Below are positions 40,956 through 48,638 of a stretch of DNA of 50,104 bases, piece after piece. Numbering within the stretch: position 1 is the stretch's first letter; each line of letters begins with the position of its first letter. The stretch comes from Dehalococcoidia bacterium UBA5748 (lineage in GTDB: Bacteria > Chloroflexota > Dehalococcoidia > Dehalococcoidales > UBA5627), in contig DIFM01000001.1 in the NCBI GenBank assembly GCA_002419135.1, forward strand, positions 1 through 50,104, written 5' to 3'. The notes below the pieces were generated by a model. That model searched no databases and was not told the origin of the DNA. It saw nothing but the letters and a program-made list of their open reading frames with translations. A program made the position numbers and the translations under genes.

Positions 40956-40965
40956 TATCTATAAT
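40937..40965 (+). promoter_or_regulatory. Consensus sigma-70 promoter of the nrpR-like gene
   Basis: Perfect TTGACA (40937-40942), 17-base spacer and perfect TATAAT (40960-40965). Transcription would start near 40972, inside the palindrome at 40970-40990. Such a strong promoter with an operator on the start site implies tight repression. Confidence 0.9.
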
Positions 40966-40969
40966 ATTC

Positions 40970-40990
40970 GGCACATGGTTACCATCTGCC
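40970..40990 (+). promoter_or_regulatory. Candidate NrpR-type operator, copy 2 (autoregulation)
   Basis: GGCACATGGT, central T, ACCATCTGCC: the two arms are inverted copies with one mismatch in ten. The site covers the predicted transcription start and abuts the GGAGG ribosome site of the nrpR-like gene. Archaeal NrpR sites have the GGAA-N6-TTCC form; here GG and CC ends with an ATGGT/ACCAT core are conserved instead. Confidence 0.65.
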
Positions 40991-41000
40991 GGAGGTTTTT

Positions 41001-41996
41001 ATGGGGTTTGAAACCCAGGATGTAGAGCGCAAGGTACTGGCAATTCTTAATACATTAAAGGATTCCCCTACGGCTGTTGGTTCTACCGTAATTGCCAAGC
41101 GCTTAAAAGACATGGGAATCGAACTCAGTGAAAGAGCCGTCAGATATCACCTGAGATTGATGGATGAAAGAGGACTCACCAGCCTTGCCGGCAGACGTGA
41201 TGGCAGGATAATCACAGAGCTGGGGCAATCTGAACTTAAAAAAGCCATGGTTACTCATAAAGTAGGTTCCGCACTCACAAGAATTGAAACCCTCGCATTC
41301 CGCACCGATTTTGACCTTGACAAACGTTGCGGTTTTATCCCCGTTAATATTTCCGTCTTCCGCAAAGAAGACTTTAATAAAGCACTTAAAATTATGAAAC
41401 CGGTATTTCAATCGGTCTATTGTCTCAGTAAACTTGTTTTTATTGCCGAAGAAGGTGAAGCCATCGGGGATTATATCGTACCGGAAGGTAAAAAAGCACT
41501 GGCTACCGTATGCAGTATAGCGGTAAACGGTTCACTGTTGAAAGCGGGCGTTCCGATAGATTCTAAATTCGGTGGTATTTTACAAATCAGAAATCACACT
41601 CCGCTGCGCTTTGTCGAGTTGATTCACTATGACGGCAGTTCACTCGACCCGTCCGAAATATTTATCCGGGCTAAAATGACTTCCGTTTCAAGGGTAACGT
41701 TCGACGGCAACGGGGAAATTCTGGCAAATTACAGGGAAATCCCTTCAATTTGCCGCCCGCTGGCTGAAGAAGTCTCGAATAAGCTGGAGAAAGCCGGGCT
41801 GGGAGGTATTTTCCTTTTAGGAAACGTCAGCGAGACAGTGTGTGAAACTCCGATCGACTTAAATCGGGTGGGCGTTGTTTTAATCGGCGGATTAAACCCG
41901 GTTGCCGCCGCTGCCGAAGCCGGAATCAGCAGCGAAAGCCATGCTATGAGTACACTGGTAGATTATGAAACGCTTATCGATTTTTCACAGCTATAA
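41001..41996 (+). CDS. nrpR: NrpR-like transcriptional repressor (winged helix plus NRD domain)
   Basis: The 331-residue protein has an N-terminal winged helix (RKVLAILNTLKDSPTAVGSTVIAKRLKDMG, then LSERAVRYHLRLMDERGL, residues 9-57) with a wing LAGRRDGRIITELG. One NRD/DUF128 domain follows (RCGFIPVNISVFRKEDFNKAL onward, about 108-330). NrpR of methanogens represses nitrogen genes and is released by 2-oxoglutarate. The flanking GltS-type and glutamate dehydrogenase genes support a nitrogen role. GGAGG precedes the ATG. A single NRD and the bacterial setting are notable; the target operators are inferred from the shared 21-bp site. Confidence 0.88.
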   Translation: MGFETQDVERKVLAILNTLKDSPTAVGSTVIAKRLKDMGIELSERAVRYHLRLMDERGLTSLAGRRDGRIITELGQSELKKAMVTHKVGSALTRIETLAFRTDFDLDKRCGFIPVNISVFRKEDFNKALKIMKPVFQSVYCLSKLVFIAEEGEAIGDYIVPEGKKALATVCSIAVNGSLLKAGVPIDSKFGGILQIRNHTPLRFVELIHYDGSSLDPSEIFIRAKMTSVSRVTFDGNGEILANYREIPSICRPLAEEVSNKLEKAGLGGIFLLGNVSETVCETPIDLNRVGVVLIGGLNPVAAAAEAGISSESHAMSTLVDYETLIDFSQL

Positions 41997-42067
41997 TTGT
42001 TGCAAAGTACGCATAAATCCACTTTAAATAAAATTTTTTGTTCGTTTTTAGAAGGAGAGGGAAAAAC

Positions 42068-43327
42068 ATGTCAGGTATCAACCCGTTCGAAGTAGCCAAA
42101 CAGCAGATAGACGCCTGTGCCAAAATTATAAATTTGCCACCTAACGTAACGACAATGCTCAAGACTCCTATGAGAGAACTGCACGTGTCGTTACCGGTAA
42201 AAATGGATGATGGCTCGGTGAAAGTGTTTCAGGGTTTCAGGGTTCAATATAATGATGCCAGAGGACCGGCAAAGGGCGGCATCAGGTTTCACCCCGATGA
42301 AACTATCGATACGGTAAGAGCGCTTTCTTCATGGATGACCTGGAAGACTGCTCTTCTGGACCTGCCGCTGGGCGGTGGTAAAGGTGGGGTTATCTGTAAT
42401 CCCAAGGAATTATCAAATTCAGAGCTTGAACGCTTAAGCCGCGCCTATATACGTGCCATCTATCAATTCGTCGGCCCGGAAAGAGATGTGCCGGCACCCG
42501 ATGTGTATACCACTCCGCAAATTATGGCATGGATGATGGATGAATACTCTGCCATCGCCGGAAAAACACAATTCGGAGTTATTACCGGCAAGCCTTTGGC
42601 ATTAGGAGGTTCACCGGGACGCGGCGATGCCACCGCAAGAGGCGGTATGATAACCATCAGGGAAGCCGCTAATACATTTGGCATTGACCTGTCCAAAGCT
42701 ACTGTTGCAATACAAGGCTACGGTAATGCCGGCTACCATGCCGCCAGATTATGCAAGGAGCTTTTCGGTTCCAAGATTATTGCTGTCTGCGACAGCAAGG
42801 GCGGTGTTTGCTGCACCTGCGATGATGTTTCCGGCATCGACCCCGGCACCGCATATGAGTATAAAAATACCACCAGTTCCGTCTGTAATCTGCCCGGAAT
42901 GCTTCAGATTTCAGGAGATGAACTGCTTGAACTCGATGTGGATATTCTTATTCCGGCTGCTGTGGAAAACTGCATTACAGATAAAAATGCAGGCAAAATC
43001 AAGGCAAAAATCATTGCCGAACTTTCCAACGGCCCCACCACTCCTGAAGCGGATGATATTCTATACAAGAACGGCGTTCATATTATCCCCGATTTCCTGT
43101 GCAATGCCGGCGGGGTGACGGTTTCCTACTTCGAAATGGTACAGAATTTCTATATGCATACCTGGACCGAGGATGAAGTACGTGAAAAGCTGGATAATAA
43201 AATGACTTCTGCCTATCACTCGGTATTGGAAACCAGCAAGGAATATAAAATCAATATGCGGCAGGCAGCTTATGTCAGAGCAGTAGAGCGAGTTGTCGAG
43301 GCAATGAAGCTCCGAGGATGGATATAG
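42068..43327 (+). CDS. gdhA: Glutamate dehydrogenase
   Basis: The 419-residue protein shows the hexameric GDH pattern: RVQYNDARGPAKGGIRFHPDE, LPLGGGKGGVICNPKEL (Lys of the active site), the DVPAPDVYT motif, and the dinucleotide-binding VAIQGYGNAGYHAARL. It interconverts glutamate with 2-oxoglutarate and ammonia. The GEDGDH-family length and GRGDATARGG point to an NAD(P)-type enzyme. I start at the ATG of 42068, preceded by GAAGGAGAGGG, not at 42038 where the added MFVFRRRGKN lacks a site. It follows nrpR by 71 bases, without a visible terminator, so they may be co-transcribed. Confidence 0.95.
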   Translation: MSGINPFEVAKQQIDACAKIINLPPNVTTMLKTPMRELHVSLPVKMDDGSVKVFQGFRVQYNDARGPAKGGIRFHPDETIDTVRALSSWMTWKTALLDLPLGGGKGGVICNPKELSNSELERLSRAYIRAIYQFVGPERDVPAPDVYTTPQIMAWMMDEYSAIAGKTQFGVITGKPLALGGSPGRGDATARGGMITIREAANTFGIDLSKATVAIQGYGNAGYHAARLCKELFGSKIIAVCDSKGGVCCTCDDVSGIDPGTAYEYKNTTSSVCNLPGMLQISGDELLELDVDILIPAAVENCITDKNAGKIKAKIIAELSNGPTTPEADDILYKNGVHIIPDFLCNAGGVTVSYFEMVQNFYMHTWTEDEVREKLDNKMTSAYHSVLETSKEYKINMRQAAYVRAVERVVEAMKLRGWI

Positions 43328-43367
43328 ATCTTAACCGATTAATTTTTTATTATCCCGAGACTTTTCG

Positions 43368-43409
43368 ACCATCCATCCTGCCGCCACAGGATGGATGGTT
43401 TGTTTTTTT
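43368..43409 (+). terminator. Rho-independent terminator after gdhA
   Basis: ACCATCCATCCTG (43368-43380) pairs perfectly over 13 bases with CAGGATGGATGGT (43387-43399), followed by a T-rich tail. Confidence 0.93.
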
Positions 43410-43422
43410 ATTAAAACGTCCT

Positions 43423-43452
43423 TTGTATTAGTGCCAATTTTTAGGATATAAT
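43423..43452 (+). promoter_or_regulatory. Candidate promoter of the nuoEF-type operon
   Basis: Perfect -10 TATAAT (43447-43452) with a weak TTGTAT (43423-43428) at 18 bases; ATG at 43505. Confidence 0.45.
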
Positions 43453-43504
43453 CTCATAATCGTTTATATTGAAAAGTGTATTAAATATTCACAGAGGAGC
43501 TTTA

Positions 43505-43975
43505 ATGGCTACCACGATAAGTAGTGTTTTAAACCAACATTCCCGCGACAGAAGAAATCTTATTCCGATACTGCAGAAAGTACAGGAAAAAGAAAAATAT
43601 CTTTCCCCCGCATCAATTTCAGAAATAAGCGGATATGTGGGGATATCGGAAAACGATGTTTACAGTGTCGCCAGTTTCTATTCGCAATTCCGTTTTACTA
43701 AACCGGGTGAGCATACCGTCAAGGTTTGCCTGGGTACCGCCTGCCATGTCCGCGGCGGAGCCAGAGTGCTGGAAACAGTTGAACGCGAGTTAAAAATAAA
43801 GCCGGGAGAAACTACCGCAGACGGCAAATATTCACTGGAAACCGTCGCCTGTATCGGCGCTTGTGCACTTGCCCCTACAATGGTTTTAGATAATGAAGTT
43901 CAACGCAGTATGACCCCTCAAAAAGTAGTTGATTTATTGAAATCAAGGAATAAGGCGGAAAATGATGCCAAATAA
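43505..43975 (+). CDS. nuoE: NuoE-type [2Fe-2S] subunit
   Basis: The 157-residue protein is a thioredoxin-like 2Fe-2S subunit. The four ligands are in VCLGTACHVRGG (C-x4-C) and VACIGACALAP (C-x3-C), at about residues 79, 84, 120 and 124. LIPILQKVQEKEKYLSPASISEIS at the N-terminus is the family helical start. It transfers electrons between NuoF and other subunits in NADH- or NADPH-linked complexes. GAGGAG lies before the ATG at 43505; the longer frame to 43469 lacks a site. It overlaps nuoF by 14 bases. Confidence 0.93.
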   Translation: MATTISSVLNQHSRDRRNLIPILQKVQEKEKYLSPASISEISGYVGISENDVYSVASFYSQFRFTKPGEHTVKVCLGTACHVRGGARVLETVERELKIKPGETTADGKYSLETVACIGACALAPTMVLDNEVQRSMTPQKVVDLLKSRNKAENDAK

Positions 43976-45842
43976 CAATGAATACACTATTTATATATGC
44001 GAAGGGACAGGCTGTGTGTCGGGGAAATCACACGAAATAAGATTGGCGCTTGAACATAAAATAGCAGAACAGGGTTTAAATAATGTCAAAGTAGATTTTA
44101 CCGGTTGCCACGGTTTCTGTGAACAGGGACCGATTGCCATAATCGAACCCAATGAGATTTTTTATACCAGATTAACCATTAACGATGTTGATGAAATTGT
44201 TCAATCGCACATAATGGAAGGTAAACCGGTCGAGAGGCTGTTCTTTAAAGACCCTATCAGCAACCGGTCTATTCCTTATTACAGGGATATCAACTTCTAC
44301 CGTAAACAACAGCGCATCATACTGCGCAACTGCGGACATATCAATCCTGAGAAAATAGAAGACTATATAGAGCGAGAAGGCTATAATGCGCTAAAAAAAG
44401 TGCTGGGTCAAATGACATCCCTGCAGGTTATCGAAGAAATAAAACAATCCGGACTGCGCGGCAGGGGTGGTGCCGGTTTTCCCACCGGAATGAAATGGGA
44501 GTTCTGCCAGAAAGAGCAGAGCGATATTAAGTATATGATTTGTAATGCCGACGAGGGAGACCCCGGCGCATTTATGGACAGAAGTATTATGGAAGCCGAC
44601 CCGCACACTGTTATCGAGGGAATGACCATTGCGGCTTATGCTATCGGCGCCGGTGAAGGATATATCTATATCCGTGCAGAATATCCATTGGCGGTTAAAA
44701 GGCTCAGAATCGCCTTACAACAGTCTGAGAATATGGGATTTATCGGTGATAATATTCTGGGGTCTGAATTCAGTTTCAAAATTCACGTAAACGAAGGAGC
44801 CGGAGCCTTTGTCTGCGGTGAAGAAACCGCATTGATGGCATCTATCGAAGGAAAACGCGGCATGCCCCGCCCCCGCCCACCCTTCCCGGCGCAATCAGGT
44901 CTGTGGGGCAAACCGACCACAATAAACAACGTTAAAACACTGGCAACAGTGCCGGTTATTATCAATAAAGGCTCGGAATGGTATTCTAAAATAGGAACCG
45001 ATAAAAGTAAGGGCACTGCCGTTTTTGCCCTAACCGGTAAAATATCCAACAGCGGTCTGGTTGAAGTACCGATGGGAATGACATTACGGGAAATAATTTA
45101 TGATATCGGAGGCGGCTTAATCGGCGGCAAGGATTTTAAGGCAGTCCAGAACGGCGGGCCTTCCGGCGGTTGTTTACCGGCAAGCGCCTTAGACTTACCT
45201 GTTGATTATGAAAGGCTGGCAGCTGCCGGCGCCATTATGGGTTCCGGCGGAATGATAGTGGTTGATTCTCAAACATGCATGGTTGACCTCGCTAAATATT
45301 TTCTGTCTTTTACACAGGAGGAATCCTGCGGCAAGTGCGTAATGTGCCGGGAAGGAACCCTTCAAATGTTAAAGATACTGGAGGATATCATTGAGGGAAA
45401 CGGCAAAGAGGAGGATATCGACCTGCTTTTGGAACTGGCAAAGGCCGTTCAAGCCGGTTCTCTGTGCGCCCTCGGCGGCACTGCCCCCAACCCGGTGCTA
45501 ACTACAATAAGATACTTCAGAGACGAATATGAAGCGCATATTAAAGAAAAACGCTGCCCGGCGCTGGTCTGTAAAAATTTGATAAATTTCTATATTCTTC
45601 CTGATAAATGTCAGGGATGCGGGATATGCAAAAGAGGCTGTCCGGTTGATGCCATTTCCGGGGACAAACGTATGATACATATCATAGACCAGAACAAATG
45701 TATCAAGTGCGGTAATTGTCTGGATGTCTGCCCCGAACGTTTCAACGCAGTAACAAAAGTCAGCGGAGAAAAACTACAAGTTCCACAAGAACCGATTGCG
45801 GTCGGCAGCTGGCAAAATTCTGAATCCGAGGAAAAACTGTGA
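43962..45842 (+). CDS. nuoF: NuoF-type NADH/FMN subunit with thioredoxin-like N-terminus and 2x[4Fe-4S] C-terminus
   Basis: The 626-residue protein has four parts. Residues 1-60 form a 2Fe-2S thioredoxin-like domain (Cys13, Cys18, Cys49, Cys53). The NADH/FMN core has GLRGRGGAGFPTGMKW and NADEGDPGAFMDR. SCGKCVMCREGT carries the N3 4Fe-4S cluster. The C-terminus is a dicluster ferredoxin (CQGCGICKRGCP and CIKCGNCLDVCP). This is the HydB/HymB-like form found in soluble bifurcating complexes rather than Complex I. No hydrogenase H-cluster subunit is nearby. Its last codon overlaps the GTG of the next gene (GTGA). Confidence 0.94.
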   Translation: MMPNNNEYTIYICEGTGCVSGKSHEIRLALEHKIAEQGLNNVKVDFTGCHGFCEQGPIAIIEPNEIFYTRLTINDVDEIVQSHIMEGKPVERLFFKDPISNRSIPYYRDINFYRKQQRIILRNCGHINPEKIEDYIEREGYNALKKVLGQMTSLQVIEEIKQSGLRGRGGAGFPTGMKWEFCQKEQSDIKYMICNADEGDPGAFMDRSIMEADPHTVIEGMTIAAYAIGAGEGYIYIRAEYPLAVKRLRIALQQSENMGFIGDNILGSEFSFKIHVNEGAGAFVCGEETALMASIEGKRGMPRPRPPFPAQSGLWGKPTTINNVKTLATVPVIINKGSEWYSKIGTDKSKGTAVFALTGKISNSGLVEVPMGMTLREIIYDIGGGLIGGKDFKAVQNGGPSGGCLPASALDLPVDYERLAAAGAIMGSGGMIVVDSQTCMVDLAKYFLSFTQEESCGKCVMCREGTLQMLKILEDIIEGNGKEEDIDLLLELAKAVQAGSLCALGGTAPNPVLTTIRYFRDEYEAHIKEKRCPALVCKNLINFYILPDKCQGCGICKRGCPVDAISGDKRMIHIIDQNKCIKCGNCLDVCPERFNAVTKVSGEKLQVPQEPIAVGSWQNSESEEKL

Positions 45843-47953
45843 ACACAATCACTTTAAATATAAACGGAAAAGACGTAAAAACCGAACTTGGAAAGACGGT
45901 GCTGGAAGCGGCGCTTGATAACGATATTTACATACCTACCCTCTGCTATCACCCGGATCTGAGCCCTTTCGGAGCCTGCAGATTATGCATTGTTCAGATC
46001 GAAGGACTGCGAGGTTTGCCGACTTCCTGTACAATTGCTGCTAAAGAGGGAATGGTCGTTAAAACGGACACTCCCGAAATCAGGCAGGTGCGAAAGATAG
46101 CAATGGAATTGATTCTTGCCGCTCATCCTGACGATTGCCTCGTTTGTACACAAAATCTCAACTGTGAATTGCAAGCAGTAGCACAATATATAGGAGTAGA
46201 ACAAAAAAGACTTAAACCCGGTGTAAATGTAAAGCCGTTAAATACCGGTAACCCACTTTTCAATCACGATATGAGCAAGTGCATTTTATGCGGACGCTGC
46301 GTCAGAGCCTGCTATGAGCTTAGAGGTGTCGGCATTCTCTCCTTCATAAATCGAGGAAAAGACACTTATGTCGGAACTGCTTTCGATAAATCTCTGGCGG
46401 AAGCTAATTGCCGTTTCTGCGGAGCCTGTATAGAGGTCTGCCCGACCGGTGCGCTAACCGATAAAGACGGTTTTATCAGAAAAGGAAATAAGGATTCAGC
46501 CCTTGTTCCCTGCCGCAGTACATGCCCCGCCCATATCGATATCCCGCGCTATATAAGATTTATTACCGAAAATAAATATGCCGAGGCACACGCCGTTATC
46601 AGGGAGAAAGTGCCTTTCCCAAAATCGCTCGGTTATGCCTGCAACCACCCCTGTGAAGATGTCTGCCGCCGCAAAGATATCAACGAAGCGGTGGCTATTA
46701 AGAACTTAAAGCGGTTTGTTGCCGAAAATGACGGGACAAGCTGGGGTAACGATATTACAATAGCTCCACCGACCGGTAAAAGCATTGCCGTTATCGGTGC
46801 CGGACCAGCCGGCTTGACTGCCGCCTTTTACCTTTCGAAATTTGGGCATAAGGTAACCGTTTTCGAAGCCCTGCCGGTTAACGGAGGAATGTTAAAGGTG
46901 GGAATTCCGGAATACAGGCTCCCCAAATCGGTATTGGACGCCGAAATCGCCGAGATAAAAAAGGCGGGCTTTGAAATCAAGAATAACCAAAAAATCGAGT
47001 CTACAGATGACCTGTTAAAAGAAGGTTATGATGCTGTTTATATCGCCATCGGTGCGCATAAATGTATTAAGATGGGAGTCGATGGAGAAGATAACAAAGG
47101 GGTTATTGATGCTATTAGTTTCTTAAGAGATATCAGCCTCGGAAGCCCCGTCAAAATAGGTGACAGAGTAGCCGTTATCGGAGGTGGCAATGTTGCTACC
47201 GATGCTGCCCGGTCCGCAATACGACTGGGAGCAAAACAAGTAGATATGATTTACCGTCGCACACGCAAAGAAATGCCTGCCAGTGACGAGGAAATCGACG
47301 GTTGTATTGATGAAGGTGTTAATATTATTTACCTCGCCGCACCAAGTAAAGTACTTACGGAAGGAAAATTACTAAAACTTGAGTGTGTCCGTATGCAGCT
47401 GGGCGAACCTGATGCTTCCGGCCGGCAAAGACCTGTTCCCATCCAAGGCAGCGAGTTTACCGAAAGCTACGATACAATTATTTCCGCCATCGGACAAACT
47501 GCCGATGTGCCTGATAATTTCAACATTGAATGCGTTAAAGGCAACAGACTTCCCGTCGGTAAAGATAAAGCTACCGTTAAGAGTGGGGTATTCGCCGGTG
47601 GGGACGCTGTTTCCGGACCCGCGACGATAATAGAAGCCATCGCTTCCGGAAGAGCAGGTGCCATTGCTATAGATAAATACCTCGGCGGTAAAGGAATTAT
47701 AGATGAACAGTTAGCCCCAACCACCGAGCCTTGCGATTGTATCGGCTGTGTAAAAGGCTTTGCAGGGCAAGAACGCCAACAGCAACCTGTATTAGATATG
47801 GAAGAAAGAATCTCCGGCTTCGAGGTTGTGGAAAATAACTTCAGCGAGGATTCGGCTGTTAAAGAAGCAGATAGATGTCTGCAATGCGACCTGAGGTTGA
47901 AGATTTCCGCGGTCAAGTTTCCCCCCAAGAGAGAGACAACCAAGGGAAGATAA
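45839..47953 (+). CDS. NuoG-N/ferredoxin plus GltD-type FAD oxidoreductase fusion
   Basis: The 704-residue protein starts with GTG. Residues 1-80 hold a 2Fe-2S site (Cys36, Cys47, Cys50, Cys64). A His-Cys3 4Fe-4S site follows (His96, Cys100, Cys103, Cys109), then two 4Fe-4S motifs (148-158 and 191-201). From residue 225 on it is a GltD/NfnB-like flavoprotein: Cys pairs, FAD site IAVIGAGPAGLTAAFY (316-331), NAD(P) site RVAVIGGGNVATDAARSA, and GGDAVSGPATIIEAIASGR. With NuoEF it could form a flavin-based electron bifurcation or ferredoxin:NAD(P) complex. It might also feed the GltS-type protein. The partner assignment is inference. Confidence 0.88.
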   Translation: MNTITLNINGKDVKTELGKTVLEAALDNDIYIPTLCYHPDLSPFGACRLCIVQIEGLRGLPTSCTIAAKEGMVVKTDTPEIRQVRKIAMELILAAHPDDCLVCTQNLNCELQAVAQYIGVEQKRLKPGVNVKPLNTGNPLFNHDMSKCILCGRCVRACYELRGVGILSFINRGKDTYVGTAFDKSLAEANCRFCGACIEVCPTGALTDKDGFIRKGNKDSALVPCRSTCPAHIDIPRYIRFITENKYAEAHAVIREKVPFPKSLGYACNHPCEDVCRRKDINEAVAIKNLKRFVAENDGTSWGNDITIAPPTGKSIAVIGAGPAGLTAAFYLSKFGHKVTVFEALPVNGGMLKVGIPEYRLPKSVLDAEIAEIKKAGFEIKNNQKIESTDDLLKEGYDAVYIAIGAHKCIKMGVDGEDNKGVIDAISFLRDISLGSPVKIGDRVAVIGGGNVATDAARSAIRLGAKQVDMIYRRTRKEMPASDEEIDGCIDEGVNIIYLAAPSKVLTEGKLLKLECVRMQLGEPDASGRQRPVPIQGSEFTESYDTIISAIGQTADVPDNFNIECVKGNRLPVGKDKATVKSGVFAGGDAVSGPATIIEAIASGRAGAIAIDKYLGGKGIIDEQLAPTTEPCDCIGCVKGFAGQERQQQPVLDMEERISGFEVVENNFSEDSAVKEADRCLQCDLRLKISAVKFPPKRETTKGR

Positions 47954-47968
47954 AACTCTTAGTCATTT

Positions 47969-48400
47969 TTGATTTGTGCTAATTCCCTTCCCATAAAACA
48001 GGAAAGCAGGTTCGGCTCCCTTTACGATATGATTGCCGACCAGTTTTTATTTATGCCCACGCTCATTCTGGCAATTATTGCCGGTTGTTTCGACCGCACT
48101 GACGGTTTAGTGTTTTGGAATCCGTATCTATATGCAGTTCCGGCGTTTCTTGGCGGTGTTGTAACCATGGCAGGAATAGTCATCTACCTCATCAAACGGC
48201 GTAAGAAAGATTTTAAATTCCCCACACCCACCAAAGTTGCCAAGTTGAATTACTGGTTCTGGCTGGTACCACTGATTCTGGCTATTCTAAACATCGGTCC
48301 GGATATTTTACTGGCAATTCTAATGTATATGGCACTGGTTTCTACCATACTTACCTTCTATTCATATCTGAAGAAGGGAAGCTACGTCTTTACGGACTAA
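47969..48400 (+). CDS. Small membrane protein of unknown function
   Basis: The protein of up to 143 residues has four predicted hydrophobic segments (FLFMPTLILAIIAG, AVPAFLGGVVTMAGIVIYLI, NYWFWLVPLILAIL, LLAILMYMALVSTILTFYSYL) and a basic cytoplasmic loop (KRRKKDFKFPTPTKVAKL). It begins with TTG at 47969, 15 bases after the preceding gene, without a good ribosome site; an ATG at 48029 is an alternative. It may be co-transcribed with the flavoprotein. I do not recognise a family. Confidence 0.6.
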   Translation: MICANSLPIKQESRFGSLYDMIADQFLFMPTLILAIIAGCFDRTDGLVFWNPYLYAVPAFLGGVVTMAGIVIYLIKRRKKDFKFPTPTKVAKLNYWFWLVPLILAILNIGPDILLAILMYMALVSTILTFYSYLKKGSYVFTD

Positions 48401-48573
48401 GATTGACAGGGCTTTGTCTGCCTGTAGTAACGGGTAGTTAATTTACCAACCGTATTTGAGGCTCATCCGGATACAAAAGCCCCGAAATGTCGATTTTCAG
48501 GTTGGCTGATAGAGAAATGTCATAACGATTATATTAGTATGACGGGTGAGAGAATAAATCCATGCTCTATTTA

Positions 48574-48601
48574 TTGCCCTATTATATTTTAATGGTATAA
48601 T
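48574..48601 (+). promoter_or_regulatory. Candidate promoter of the M20 peptidase gene
   Basis: TTGCCC (48574-48579), 16-base spacer, TATAAT (48596-48601), ATG at 48639. The rest of the gap 48401-48573 shows nothing recognisable. Confidence 0.5.
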
Positions 48602-48638
48602 AGTCGCAACGGATTTTGCCTTAATAAAAGGAGTTCAA

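Noticed and set aside
41997..42067. A third copy of the 21-bp NrpR-like site upstream of gdhA
   Set aside because: No ATGGTTACC core or similar palindrome is present there, so direct control of gdhA by that site is not supported.
43505..47953. Annotation as Complex I or as trimeric [FeFe] hydrogenase
   Set aside because: No membrane Nuo subunits follow and no H-cluster motifs are present; the third subunit is a GltD-type fusion.
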